Positions 8,907-17,596 of a stretch of 64,000 nt of DNA are shown piece by piece. Every line of letters begins with the position of its first letter. The stretch's first letter is position 1. Below the pieces are notes generated by a model. That model saw only the letters and a list, made by a program, of their open reading frames with translations. It was not told the origin of the DNA and made no database searches. Both the position numbers and the translations under genes were made by a program. This DNA is from Chitinophagaceae bacterium (GTDB taxonomy: Bacteria; Bacteroidota; Bacteroidia; Chitinophagales; Chitinophagaceae): assembly GCA_014879565.1 (NCBI GenBank), contig JACSRW010000017.1, positions 1-64,000 on the forward strand, written 5' to 3'.

Positions 8907-8914
8907 TATCTTTG
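8907..8914 (+). promoter_or_regulatory. -7 promoter element for msrC-acyP
   Basis: TATCTTTG fits TAnnTTTG and sits four bases before the msrC ATG, predicting a leaderless transcript. Confidence 0.6.
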
Positions 8915-8918
8915 CCAG

Positions 8919-9407
8919 ATGGCAGAAGACCTCATAATTCATACAGGAACAAAGGAAGAACAATACCGTACACTGATTCCTCAATTACAGGCCCTCCTGG
9001 AAGGGGAAACCGACCTGGTGGCTAACCTGGCCAATGTAGCCGCCGCCCTGAAAGAACAGTTTGAATGGTTATGGATTGGCTTTTACCTGGTAAAGGGAGA
9101 TGAATTGGTACTGGGGCCTTTCCAGGGACCGGTAGCCTGCACCCGCATCCGGAAAGGAAGAGGGGTTTGCGGAACCAGCTGGGCGGAAGCCAGAACCCTT
9201 TTGGTTCCGGACGTGGAAAAGTTTCCGGGTCATATTGCCTGCAGCAGTCTTTCCCGCTCCGAAATTGTGGTTCCATTAATACGGAAAGGACAGGTAGTAG
9301 GCGTACTGGATGCAGACAGCACAGAACTGAATACCTATGATGATACAGACCGGCACTTTCTGGAAGAGATTGTTAACCTGCTGAATTTTCCGGATGGAAA
9401 CCCTTGA
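8919..9407 (+). CDS. msrC: Free methionine-(R)-sulfoxide reductase (GAF domain)
   Basis: 162 aa, a single GAF domain of the fRMsr family, which reduces free Met-(R)-sulfoxide using thioredoxin. The three functional Cys are Cys74 (PVACTRI), Cys84 (GVCGTSW) and Cys108 (HIACSSLSRSE); the spacing of 10 and 24 matches the Escherichia coli enzyme (84/94/118). The downstream SEIVVPL and GVLDADS segments complete the GAF core. Cytoplasmic. The start follows the -7 element by four bases. The acylphosphatase gene overlaps its end by 14 bases, indicating translational coupling. Confidence 0.92.
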   Translation: MAEDLIIHTGTKEEQYRTLIPQLQALLEGETDLVANLANVAAALKEQFEWLWIGFYLVKGDELVLGPFQGPVACTRIRKGRGVCGTSWAEARTLLVPDVEKFPGHIACSSLSRSEIVVPLIRKGQVVGVLDADSTELNTYDDTDRHFLEEIVNLLNFPDGNP

Positions 9408-9663
9408 AATCACCGTATCGGGTACTGTGCAGGGTGTTTTTTTTCGCAAACATACCCGCGATGAGGCGCTCCGGCTGGGGTTGTCCGGCCTGGTGAGCAA
9501 TCAGCCGGATGGCACCGTTTTTATACAGGTCACCGGCGAAAAAGAACCCTTACAATTATTCCTTTCCTGGTGTCAAACCGGCCCACCCCGGGCAAAGGTT
9601 ACCGCTGTCAGGGTAAATCAGGCACCCCTCCGTCTTTACAATGATTTTCAGATTCTCCGTTGA
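9394..9663 (+). CDS. acyP: Acylphosphatase
   Basis: 89 aa, typical length. Hydrolyses acyl phosphates such as carbamoyl phosphate or 1,3-bisphosphoglycerate. The signature GTVQGVFFR carries catalytic Arg18 and GLVSNQPDG carries Asn36; the C-terminal YNDFQILR matches the usual FxIxR-like ending. Overlaps msrC by 14 bases in another frame, so translation is probably coupled. Small cytoplasmic enzyme. Confidence 0.93.
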   Translation: METLEITVSGTVQGVFFRKHTRDEALRLGLSGLVSNQPDGTVFIQVTGEKEPLQLFLSWCQTGPPRAKVTAVRVNQAPLRLYNDFQILR

Positions 9664-9744
9664 GAGAAGGTTTCCGGAAATCATCATTCCTGATTACATT
9701 TATCCTGTCAACCCGGTAACGTTATACTCAAACAAACCATTCTT

Positions 9745-10329
9745 ATGATAAAATTACGCGGCAACAGACGTCTGCCGACGAGCTGGCTGATTTGTTTTAC
9801 CCTCCTGTTTTTTTATAGTTGCAAAAACCCGTCAGCCGAAAAATCAGGCTTCCGGATGAATTGTGTTTTACTCACCCATGCACAGGTCAAATCCTGGGCC
9901 GACAGTGGCTGGACAAGGCCTGAAAGTCCTGTCCGGATACAAACGATCCTGCTGCAGTTCTTTTCACCCGATGCGGATCATTCCAATGACAATATGCAAC
10001 TGGTTGCCTATCCCGGCACCGGCATAACCGGCAGTATTCTTAACGGACGCCGGTTACTTGAAACAGACCCGCAATGCAAGCCGGTTCAACTAAAAGGGAA
10101 CATGATTCTGGGCAACAATGAAATCAGCCTGGATTCGCTGGGAATTCTGAAACCCGACGGACAACCAGCTGATTTTGAATTTGTGCGTTTTACTCCCCGC
10201 CGTTTCAGCAGGGATAATGAATATATCACCTTTGACACCGAGGTGGTTTACCGGGGAAAACCGGAAGCAGAAAAAACCGGCCCCACCTATCCCTGTCCGC
10301 CTTATTGCTGTCCGCCGGAATGTGACTGA
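9745..10329 (+). CDS. Putative lipoprotein with Cys-Pro-rich C-terminus
   Basis: 194 aa. A charged N-terminus, a hydrophobic stretch and the lipobox FFYSC (Cys near residue 26) mark it as a lipoprotein. The body has no family I recognise. It ends in the odd tail CPPYCCPPECD, four Cys among Pro residues, which could bind metal or form disulfides. It lies 12 bases before a 7TM protein gene and appears to be the first gene of a signalling cassette (7TM protein, histidine kinase, receiver), which suggests it could be a sensing component at the envelope. That role is inference. Confidence 0.6.
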   Translation: MIKLRGNRRLPTSWLICFTLLFFYSCKNPSAEKSGFRMNCVLLTHAQVKSWADSGWTRPESPVRIQTILLQFFSPDADHSNDNMQLVAYPGTGITGSILNGRRLLETDPQCKPVQLKGNMILGNNEISLDSLGILKPDGQPADFEFVRFTPRRFSRDNEYITFDTEVVYRGKPEAEKTGPTYPCPPYCCPPECD

Positions 10330-10341
10330 TCTTTTTTTATC

Positions 10342-11034
10342 ATGAACCAACTGCTGAAAGAAATACAACGATGGCTGGAAGTATGGCCATACCTGTTACC
10401 GGTAATAATCCTACTGGCAACCCCAAACGGAATCCGCAAATCCGGTATCCTGGGCTGGTTTATCGCAGGCGGATTTTTGCTTAGCTTTTTATCCACTTTT
10501 ACCTGGAGATATGGCGCCCTGCTGCCCGAGCAACTGCGGAATAACAATATACTCTATAACCTGAACAGCATTCTCCGTACCCTTATCTGCGGATATTTTA
10601 TTGCGCGGCTTTCTTTCCTGGCATCCTACAGGCATTTGTACTGGTCAGGCTGGCTGTTTACCGGGTTTCTCCTAATTAATTTTATATTCTTTGATTCCGT
10701 TTTCCTGCTTAGTACACGCCTGCATGCTGCGGAAAGTATTGTGTTGCTTACCGCCTGCCTGACGTTTTTCCTGCACCTGGTGGCGGACGATGAAGTCCGT
10801 TTACGGCAGCTGGCTGCCCCTTTTATATTTTGTGCGGGTCTTGCAATTTTTGAGTCAGTAAGCTTTTTTGTTTACCTGTTTTTTTATCCGAACCTGACAA
10901 CAGATTATAAGTTGTCTAAATTAGTGTTCAACATATCCCGGTACAGTTATGCCTTTTTCATCATCATGACCGGTATCTCACTTATCGTACAGTTCCGGAT
11001 GGAAAAAAGCAAAAAAACTGCATCCGCACTATGA
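10342..11034 (+). CDS. Seven-helix membrane protein of a signalling cassette
   Basis: 230 aa with seven hydrophobic segments (for example VWPYLLPVIILLA, GWFIAGGFLLSFLST, SILRTLICGYFIARLSF, LFTGFLLINFIFF, SIVLLTACLTFFLHL, IFCAGLAIFESVSFFVYLFF, YSYAFFIIMTGISLIVQF). No soluble domain is attached. I do not recognise the family beyond its 7TM layout. Its stop overlaps the start of the downstream histidine kinase by 4 bases, so it probably acts as the membrane sensor partner of that kinase, which itself has just one helix. Confidence 0.65.
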   Translation: MNQLLKEIQRWLEVWPYLLPVIILLATPNGIRKSGILGWFIAGGFLLSFLSTFTWRYGALLPEQLRNNNILYNLNSILRTLICGYFIARLSFLASYRHLYWSGWLFTGFLLINFIFFDSVFLLSTRLHAAESIVLLTACLTFFLHLVADDEVRLRQLAAPFIFCAGLAIFESVSFFVYLFFYPNLTTDYKLSKLVFNISRYSYAFFIIMTGISLIVQFRMEKSKKTASAL

Positions 11035-11843
11035 CAAATAATCTTGCATATCATGTTATAACGGCCATCATGGTCATGCTTGGCCTGATGTTAACCGTAC
11101 TGCTGACGGTGCTGATCACCATCCGGAAAAGAAACCAGCACCGGCGTACACTTGATAAATTACGGCAGGAACAGCAGGAGCAACTGGTGGAGGCGGCGGT
11201 GCGGAGTGAAGAAAATGAGAGGCACCGGATCGCAGAAACCCTGCATGATGAAGTAGGCGCGATCCTTTCTTCCGCGAAGCTGCATCTGCTGGGAATCAGG
11301 AAGGATAAACTGGACGAAAAAGACCTGGGACTGCATGAAAAAGGAGCCGGTCTGCTGATTGAAGCTATCCGGAAAGTAAGGGGCATCTCCCATAACCTGC
11401 ACAGTAATATTCTCCGGGAATTCGGACTGAATGAAGCCCTCTCCCATTTTCTTTCCAAAACCTGTGAGGGGACAGCCATCCGGACAGAAACAGCCCTGGA
11501 TGAAAACTATCCGGGAGATCCTGAAAAGGATATTACCCTCTACCGGATAGTCCAGGAGATGCTGAACAATATTCTCAAATATGCCGGTCCCGGCCGGATC
11601 CGGATCAGTTCGAACATGACAGGCCAGCACCTTGAACTGTTGATCAACCATAACGGAAACGGGCTGAGTCAGGAAGAATTTGAACAGTACAGCTTCGGTA
11701 AAAAAGGGCTCGGCCTTAAAAATATCCGGAACAGGATTACCTTGCTGAAAGGAGCTGTTTTTTTCACCAAAGAACCGGGAGACTGTCGTATCCGGATAAT
11801 TATACCCCAGGTCTTACCCCTCCGGCCAAATGGAAAAGATTAA
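11031..11843 (+). CDS. Histidine kinase, HisKA_3/NarX type
   Basis: 270 aa. One N-terminal membrane helix (ITAIMVMLGLMLTVLLTVLI), a short coiled coil, then the HisKA_3 box HRIAETLHDEVGAI with phosphoacceptor His72 and a HATPase_c domain (VQEMLNNILKYAG N-box; GLGLKNIRNRI G-box). There is no periplasmic sensor domain, so sensing must come from a partner, presumably the upstream 7TM protein and lipoprotein. It overlaps the 7TM gene by 4 bases and the receiver gene by 14, arguing for one transcript and coupled translation. HisKA_3 kinases usually phosphorylate NarL-type regulators, matching the next gene. Confidence 0.9.
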   Translation: MTNNLAYHVITAIMVMLGLMLTVLLTVLITIRKRNQHRRTLDKLRQEQQEQLVEAAVRSEENERHRIAETLHDEVGAILSSAKLHLLGIRKDKLDEKDLGLHEKGAGLLIEAIRKVRGISHNLHSNILREFGLNEALSHFLSKTCEGTAIRTETALDENYPGDPEKDITLYRIVQEMLNNILKYAGPGRIRISSNMTGQHLELLINHNGNGLSQEEFEQYSFGKKGLGLKNIRNRITLLKGAVFFTKEPGDCRIRIIIPQVLPLRPNGKD

Positions 11844-12207
11844 GATTGCCATAGCAGATGATTATAAGGTTTTCCGGGATGGGCTGGCTGCTATACTGGC
11901 CATAACTCCGGACATGGAATTAATATGTGAGGCCGAAAACGGCATTACCCTGCTGGAGAATATAAAAAAGGAATTACCGGATATTATCTTAATGGACTAC
12001 AAGATGCCGGAAATGGATGGTGCGGAAGCGACCCGGCAGATAAAGACAACATATCCATCCGTCCGGGTGATCATCTTGAGTATGTACCAGGATGAATTGT
12101 TCACGCGCCGATTTATGGAAAGCGGGGCAGATGCCGTTTTGCTGAAAGATGCGGATCAGGCGGATATCCTGGCAACAATCCGGCGTTTATGCTTTACTGC
12201 CGGTTAA
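11830..12207 (+). CDS. Receiver-only response regulator, partner of the upstream kinase
   Basis: 125 aa, only a receiver domain. Acidic pair in IAIADDYKVFRDG, phosphoacceptor Asp56 in IILMDYKMPEMDG, Thr/Ser switch in VIILSMYQDE, Lys in VLLKDADQAD. NarL-like in sequence but without a LuxR-type HTH. It overlaps the kinase gene by 14 bases, so it is the obvious phosphorylation target. The output is not encoded next to it; it may pass phosphate on or bind another protein. Its last 21 bases overlap the convergent tdh gene. Confidence 0.87.
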   Translation: MEKIKIAIADDYKVFRDGLAAILAITPDMELICEAENGITLLENIKKELPDIILMDYKMPEMDGAEATRQIKTTYPSVRVIILSMYQDELFTRRFMESGADAVLLKDADQADILATIRRLCFTAG

Positions 12208-13149
12208 CCCGCGGAGGTTTCTGATCATATCCGCCGTCATCGCTTCCAGTCCGAATTCCTCCTTCCAGCCCCAGTCGCCACGCGCCACCGAATCATCAAT
12301 ACTCTGCGGCCAGCTGTCGGCTATCTGCTGACGGTAATCCGGTTTATAGGTGATGGAAAAGCCATTCACATGCTTACTGACTTCGTTGGCAATTTCCCTG
12401 GGAGAAAAACTCATTGCGGAAATATTGTAGGAGGTGCGTACTTTGATTTTATCTGCCGGCGCTTCCATCAGTTCAATTGTGGCACGGATCGCGTCAGGCA
12501 TATACATCATGGGCAGATAAGTATCCTCCTTCAGAAAACACTCATAGCGGCCTTCTTCCAGCGCTTCATGAAAGATTTCCACGGCATAATCGGTTGTACC
12601 ACCTCCGGGTGCCGATTTATAGGAAATCAGTCCCGGGTAACGCAGGCTGCGTACATCCACCCCAAACCGATGGTGAAAATAATTGCACCAGAATTCCCCG
12701 GCATATTTACTGATTCCATACACAGTAGTGGGTTCAATTACCGTTTGCTGGGGACATTGCTGCCGGGGAGAAGTCGGACCAAATACCGCGATGGAGGATG
12801 GCCAGTAGACTTTATGCAGTTTTTCTTCCCTTGCAATATCCAGTACATTGAGCAAACCCTGCATATTCAGGTTCCAGGCCAGACCCGGATTTTTTTCCCC
12901 GGTGGCAGAAAGAATGGCGGCGAGCAGATAGATCTGGGTGATATTCTGCCGGATCACCTGCACATGCAGCATTTCTTTGTTCATGACATCCAGCGAAACA
13001 TAGGGACCGGTACCTTCCAGCAGCGGATTTTGTTCCCGGAGGTCGGAAGCGATCACGTTGGCATTCCCGTAAATTTTACGAAGGGCAAGGGTGAGCTCCA
13101 CCCCGATCTGGCCGGAAGCTCCGATCACGAGGATTTTATCTTTAATCAT
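12187..13149 (-). CDS. tdh: L-threonine 3-dehydrogenase, short-chain (epimerase-like) type
   Basis: About 320 aa from the ATG at 13149. An extended short-chain dehydrogenase of the NAD-dependent epimerase fold. The nucleotide-binding motif is VIGASGQIG, and the Tyr-Lys pair is in TTVYGISKYAGE. The segments RYPGLISYKSAPGGGTTDYA and DDSVARGDWGWK are typical of the short-chain threonine dehydrogenases of Bacteroidota, which oxidise L-threonine to 2-amino-3-oxobutyrate. No kbl gene lies beside it here. The 3' end overlaps the receiver gene by 21 bases. Confidence 0.85.
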   Translation of the reverse strand: MIKDKILVIGASGQIGVELTLALRKIYGNANVIASDLREQNPLLEGTGPYVSLDVMNKEMLHVQVIRQNITQIYLLAAILSATGEKNPGLAWNLNMQGLLNVLDIAREEKLHKVYWPSSIAVFGPTSPRQQCPQQTVIEPTTVYGISKYAGEFWCNYFHHRFGVDVRSLRYPGLISYKSAPGGGTTDYAVEIFHEALEEGRYECFLKEDTYLPMMYMPDAIRATIELMEAPADKIKVRTSYNISAMSFSPREIANEVSKHVNGFSITYKPDYRQQIADSWPQSIDDSVARGDWGWKEEFGLEAMTADMIRNLRGLTGSKA

Positions 13150-13228
13150 AGCAAGCTTTTTTCCGGGACAAAGATGGAACAAGCCGGACCAAATTCCAAC
13201 TTAAAAAATAAAACAGGGCGGGTTCCTT

Positions 13229-13236
13229 TATTTTTG
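13229..13236 (+). promoter_or_regulatory. -7 promoter element for kdsA
   Basis: TATTTTTG, four bases before the kdsA ATG; predicts a leaderless mRNA. Confidence 0.6.
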
Positions 13237-13240
13237 CAAT

Positions 13241-14062
13241 ATGAAAGATTTTATGCGCGATCTGTTTACCGGACAGGCATACGATGAAAATAATTTTTTC
13301 CTGCTGGCAGGGCCCTGCGTGGTGGAGAGTGAAGACCTGGTCATGGAAGTGGCTGAAAAAGTTTCCGGACTGTGCCGGCAATACCGGATTCCTTATGTAT
13401 TTAAGGCTTCATACCGGAAAGCCAACCGAAGCAGTGTTTCTTCATTCACCGGACTGGGCGATCAGAAAGCTCTTGAGATACTGAAAAATGTCAAAACCAG
13501 GTTTGGCATACCGGTAGTTTCCGATATCCATGCCCATGAAGAGGCGGAAATGGCAGCAGCCTGTGTGGATATATTACAGATTCCTGCCTTTTTATGCCGG
13601 CAGACAGATTTGCTGGTAGCTGCGGCAAAAACCGGGAAAATCGTCAATGTAAAAAAAGGGCAGTTTCTCAGTGGTCCGGCCATGAAATTCGCCGCGGAAA
13701 AAATCCGCCAGGCCGGTAATGATAAAATTCTTCTGACAGAACGGGGAACCACTTTTGGGTACCAGGACCTGGTGGTGGATTACCGCAATATTCCCTGGAT
13801 GCAGGAGCACGGCACCCCTGTGGTAATGGATGTTACACATTCCCTGCAACAACCCAACCAGGCCGGCGGCATTACCGGAGGCAATCCCCAGCTGATCGGA
13901 ACCATTGCCAAAGCAGCCATCGCGGCCGGGGCTGATGGTTTATTTATTGAAACACACCCCAACCCCGCTCAGGCCAAAAGCGACGGGGCCAATATGCTGC
14001 AACTGGAAAAACTGGAAAGCCTGCTTGAACAGCTGGTGCGTATACGTCAGGCTATTTTGTAA
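13241..14062 (+). CDS. kdsA: 3-deoxy-8-phosphooctulonate synthase
   Basis: 273 aa, normal length. Condenses phosphoenolpyruvate with arabinose-5-phosphate to Kdo-8-phosphate for lipopolysaccharide. Family signatures include LLAGPCVVES, FKASYRKANRSS, DIHAHEEA, QIPAFLCRQTDLL, NVKKGQFLSGPAM, LTERGTTFGYQDL and the C-terminal DGLFIETHPNPAQAKSDGAN. The start is chosen from the -7 element four bases upstream; the Met at codon 5 is an alternative. No other Kdo gene is nearby; lolA, another envelope gene, converges on it 16 bases away. Confidence 0.97.
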   Translation: MKDFMRDLFTGQAYDENNFFLLAGPCVVESEDLVMEVAEKVSGLCRQYRIPYVFKASYRKANRSSVSSFTGLGDQKALEILKNVKTRFGIPVVSDIHAHEEAEMAAACVDILQIPAFLCRQTDLLVAAAKTGKIVNVKKGQFLSGPAMKFAAEKIRQAGNDKILLTERGTTFGYQDLVVDYRNIPWMQEHGTPVVMDVTHSLQQPNQAGGITGGNPQLIGTIAKAAIAAGADGLFIETHPNPAQAKSDGANMLQLEKLESLLEQLVRIRQAIL

Positions 14063-14078
14063 GTATCCATACCAGCAA

Positions 14079-14741
14079 TCAGCGGAGATCCTCCACACTT
14101 ACACCGGGGTATTTGGTCTTATCAAATACAAACTGGTTGTCTGTAGCCGGCACATTGGGTTTCATACTGGTAACCGTATAAGAATAGCGGTTGCCCCCGT
14201 TTTCCAATACTTTGGTACTATAGATCGTCTGGGCGGCTTTATCAATCTGAAGGTAAACTGTATGGAAGGATTTGCTTTTATCCACCGGGGTCATCTGGAT
14301 TTCCTGGAGGGTTTTAGTACCGACTTTCTTTTCCCCGTTCAGCGTATAAAAGAAGTCCTTATCATAAAAATTGGAGAAAAGTTTCTGGGGGGTGATGGTG
14401 TTGGCCGTCGGGTCAACAGTACTTACAGTCACTTCATTAGCTGCTTTATCATAATTCCAGACGGTGGTGCCGTTACAGAAAATCTCCTGTCCCCCAAAAC
14501 TGAGTTTATATTTGGTTCCCTTCATCAGGATGGTTCCGTTTTTGGTGGAGAGGGCTTTCCCGGCAGCATTTTCCACTTTGTAGGTAAAACTGGCCTGTAC
14601 CGTTTTAAAGGTCTTAAACTTGGCACTTACCGCATCCAGGATCTTTTTGGCTTCCGGATCATTTTTCGTTGGATTTTTTTGCGCAAAAAGGGAGCCTGCA
14701 AACAAGGACAGTACAGCGCTGATAATGTATAACTTCTTCAT
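14079..14741 (-). CDS. lolA: Outer-membrane lipoprotein carrier protein LolA-like
   Basis: 220 aa from the ATG at 14741. Signal peptide MKKLYIISAVLSLFAGSLFAQ, then the LolA fold: KILDAVSAKFKTFKTVQASF at the start, GTILMKGTKYKLSFGGQEIF and VWNYDKAANEVTVS in the sheet, and the lower conserved half with TPVDKSKSFHTVYLQIDK. LolA ferries lipoproteins across the periplasm from LolCDE to the outer membrane. It lies downstream of ftsK on the same strand, a frequent arrangement in Bacteroidota. It has its own -7 element at 14779-14786. Confidence 0.88.
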   Translation of the reverse strand: MKKLYIISAVLSLFAGSLFAQKNPTKNDPEAKKILDAVSAKFKTFKTVQASFTYKVENAAGKALSTKNGTILMKGTKYKLSFGGQEIFCNGTTVWNYDKAANEVTVSTVDPTANTITPQKLFSNFYDKDFFYTLNGEKKVGTKTLQEIQMTPVDKSKSFHTVYLQIDKAAQTIYSTKVLENGGNRYSYTVTSMKPNVPATDNQFVFDKTKYPGVSVEDLR

Positions 14742-14778
14742 CTGTTGGGTATTGTGTGAATGCCCGCCCGGGGCGGCG

Positions 14779-14786
14779 CAAAGATA
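14779..14786 (-). promoter_or_regulatory. -7 promoter element for lolA
   Basis: Plus-strand CAAAGATA reads TATCTTTG on the coding strand and is followed by the same GCGCC as at ftsK. The predicted leader is about 30 nt. Confidence 0.55.
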
Positions 14787-14878
14787 ACTCAATTAACGGA
14801 TTAGATAGGTACTGAGGCCCTGAGGTTGCATTCAGACACTTTAATTAACAGGCCGGTAACAGGAATTATTAATCAGGA

Positions 14879-17494
14879 TCAACCCAGTCCTTCCAGGTGC
14901 TGCTGCAGTTCCGCTTCTGTTTTAATGAGCACATCCCTGGCCTTACTACCCAGACTGGGGCCAACAATGCCGGCAGCTTCCAGCTGATCCATAAGCCGGC
15001 CTGCCCGGTTATAGCCCAGTTTCATTCGTCGCTGAAGCAGGGAAGTGGAACCGATCTGGTTTTGCACGATCAGCCGGGCAGCATCTTCAAAGAGCGAATC
15101 GCGGTCATTGATATCAAACTCCCGGTCATCCAGCTCTTTTTCATCCACATATTCCGGCAGTAAAAAGGCCTGGGGATACCCTCTTTGTTCACTGATGTAA
15201 TCCACTACATTGTCTACTTCCGGCGTATCCACAAAAGCGCATTGCAGACGGGTCAGTTCCCCGTTGTAGGAAATCAGCATATCCCCCTTTCCTATCAGTT
15301 GTTCCGCGCCACCGGTATCCAGGATCGTGCGGGAATCAATCTTAGAAGATACTTTAAACCCGATTCGCGCCGGGAAATTCGCTTTAATGGTACCCGTAAT
15401 AATATTCACGGAAGGCCGCTGGGTGGCAATGATCAGGTGAATACCCACCGCACGGGCCAGCTGGGCCAGGCGGGCAATCGGCATTTCTATTTCTTTTCCT
15501 GCAGTCATGATGAGATCGGCGAACTCGTCAATCACCAGTACAATGAACGGCAGGTACTGGTGCCCTTTCTGGGGATTGAGTTTGCGTTTGATAAACTTCT
15601 CATTATACTCCCGGATATTCCGGGCTCCGGCTTCTTTAAGCAGATCATACCGGTTGTCCATCTCAATACAAAGGGCATTAAGGGTATTCACCACTTTTTT
15701 GGTGTCGGTGATTATCGCTTCTTCTTCCCCGGGCAATTTGGCCAGGAAATGTTTTTCAATCCGGCGGTAGATACTCAGTTCCACTTTTTTCGGGTCAATC
15801 AGCACCAGTTTGAGCTGGGAAGGATGTTTTTTATACAGCAGGGAAACCAGGATCGCATTTACCCCGACGGATTTACCCTGACCGGTGGCACCCGCCATCA
15901 GCAGGTGTGGCATGGTGGTGAGGTCAACAATAAAGTTTTCATTGTCAATCCGCTTACCAATGGCAATGGGCAGGTTAAAATTGTTGTTCTGAAATTTTTC
16001 CGAAGCCAGCAGGCTGCGCATACTCACGACTGTTTTCCGGATATTGGGCACTTCAATCCCGATTGTTCCTTTACCGGGAATCGGGGCAATGATCCGGATA
16101 CCCAGCGCAGCCAGGCTGAGCGCGATGTCATCCTCCAGGTTTTTGATTCTGGATATCCGTACACCGGGCGCCGGTACAATTTCATACAGGGTCACGGTCG
16201 GACCGATGGTGGCGCTGATTTTCTGGATCTCAATCTGGTAATTACGCAGGGTGGCAATAATCTGGTTTTTGTGATTCTCCAGGTCAGAGGTATCCTGCAC
16301 GATTTTTTCACTGCCATGTGTCTCCAGCAGGTTCAGGACCGGGTATTTATAATCCCGCAGATCCAGGGTAGGCTCATAGGGAGGCAGGTTTTCCACCGTT
16401 GTGGCGGTTTCTTCAGCCGGTTTTTCCGGAGCTGCCTTAATTTCAAGCTCCAGCTCCTCTCCTTTCGGAATCCTGACCGGCGGAATATTTTTTTCGCTTT
16501 CCCGGGTAGTATCCGGTTCACCGGAATCATTTGGGGTAACCGGTTGGGTAATGATAGGGCTCAGCTCAATTTCTTTGTTTTTTTCCGGTGCGGGTATGGG
16601 CGGAACAGGAGTTTGCTGAATTTCCGCCAGAGGCTCTTCCGGTTCTTTCTCCACCATCTTCAGGTCGTGCAGGGGTTCATCATCCGGAAACTGAATAGCC
16701 AGCCCCCGGTCTCCTTTCAGCTGATTTGCTTTTGGATTATTCTTCTCTTCTGCATACAAATCATTCACGGTTTTCCCGGCACCCGCAGCCGGCAACTCTT
16801 CTGTGCCGGTTTCCGCCGGCAAAGGACCAGCGGGGCCGGTAGATTTTTTCGCGTTGACAGGCCAGCTAAAAGATGGATTAAACTGCCAGATAAAGTAGGC
16901 AATCGCCATCAGTAACAGAATGGCCGCTGTACCAAGGCTTCCTACCGCTCCTGTGAGTTTATTGCTGATCAGATTCCCGACGCCTCCGCCCCAGGAGAAT
17001 CCGCTGCCGGCAAAAAAGAATGAGAGGGAAACAGATAATACCAGCAGCCCAAGCGTCACATATTTAAGATTTCGCCAGATGGAAAAAACACGGCTCCGGA
17101 AGAGCAGGTTAACCCCCACCACAAAAAAGAAGGTACAAATAAGAAAAGAAGCTACCCCGAATGCCCGTACAAAAAAGTAATGCGCCACCACGGCACCCAG
17201 ATTACCAAGCAGATTAGCGGCTCTTTGCTCTTCTTCCAGTAAACCACCCAACCCCTGCTGGGCAATATCCTGGTCTTCTTTCCAGGTAAAAATATAAGAG
17301 GCAAAGGCCGTAAACAGAAAAAGGGAAATCAGCAGGAAGACCGCCCCTGTTATCTTCCAGGTACGTTCATCCCGGGCCAGTGTTTTCAGGTCCACCGTTT
17401 CCGATTTCTCCTTACGGAACTCCTGTAATTCCTCCCCCCCGCTTTTTTCCGGATTTGGGTCTGGTTTTGTTTTCTTTTTCAGCCGGTTAGCCAT
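14879..17494 (-). CDS. ftsK: DNA translocase FtsK/SpoIIIE
   Basis: 871 aa. N-terminal membrane domain with about four helices (the first near GAVFLLISLFLFTAFASYIF), a long Pro/Glu-rich linker (about residues 210-370), then the motor: Walker A GATGQGKS near residue 535, Walker B LVIDEFADLI, and the LARAVGIHLIIATQRPS segment. The C-terminal gamma winged helix (STSLLQRRMKLGYNRAGRLM) recognises KOPS-like sites. It pumps chromosome termini through the septum and activates XerCD. The start is four bases from a -7 element. lolA follows on the same strand. Confidence 0.97.
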   Translation of the reverse strand: MANRLKKKTKPDPNPEKSGGEELQEFRKEKSETVDLKTLARDERTWKITGAVFLLISLFLFTAFASYIFTWKEDQDIAQQGLGGLLEEEQRAANLLGNLGAVVAHYFFVRAFGVASFLICTFFFVVGVNLLFRSRVFSIWRNLKYVTLGLLVLSVSLSFFFAGSGFSWGGGVGNLISNKLTGAVGSLGTAAILLLMAIAYFIWQFNPSFSWPVNAKKSTGPAGPLPAETGTEELPAAGAGKTVNDLYAEEKNNPKANQLKGDRGLAIQFPDDEPLHDLKMVEKEPEEPLAEIQQTPVPPIPAPEKNKEIELSPIITQPVTPNDSGEPDTTRESEKNIPPVRIPKGEELELEIKAAPEKPAEETATTVENLPPYEPTLDLRDYKYPVLNLLETHGSEKIVQDTSDLENHKNQIIATLRNYQIEIQKISATIGPTVTLYEIVPAPGVRISRIKNLEDDIALSLAALGIRIIAPIPGKGTIGIEVPNIRKTVVSMRSLLASEKFQNNNFNLPIAIGKRIDNENFIVDLTTMPHLLMAGATGQGKSVGVNAILVSLLYKKHPSQLKLVLIDPKKVELSIYRRIEKHFLAKLPGEEEAIITDTKKVVNTLNALCIEMDNRYDLLKEAGARNIREYNEKFIKRKLNPQKGHQYLPFIVLVIDEFADLIMTAGKEIEMPIARLAQLARAVGIHLIIATQRPSVNIITGTIKANFPARIGFKVSSKIDSRTILDTGGAEQLIGKGDMLISYNGELTRLQCAFVDTPEVDNVVDYISEQRGYPQAFLLPEYVDEKELDDREFDINDRDSLFEDAARLIVQNQIGSTSLLQRRMKLGYNRAGRLMDQLEAAGIVGPSLGSKARDVLIKTEAELQQHLEGLG

Positions 17495-17498
17495 GGCG

Positions 17499-17506
17499 CA
17501 AAGATA
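17499..17506 (-). promoter_or_regulatory. -7 promoter element for ftsK
   Basis: Plus-strand CAAAGATA (TATCTTTG on the coding strand), four bases upstream of the ftsK ATG; predicts a leaderless mRNA. Confidence 0.6.
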
Positions 17507-17596
17507 TACAGTTTGAGGGTTCCGGAGGCCGGAGGCTGACCGGCAGGCTCTATAAAAAGATGCCGGGAAACCTTACATTTGAGGCGAACAAGATTC

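Noticed and set aside
15185-16915. Long plus-strand open frame (576 codons) inside ftsK
   Set aside because: It is fully antisense to the conserved ftsK and its translation shows no family features; a shadow of codon bias in ftsK.
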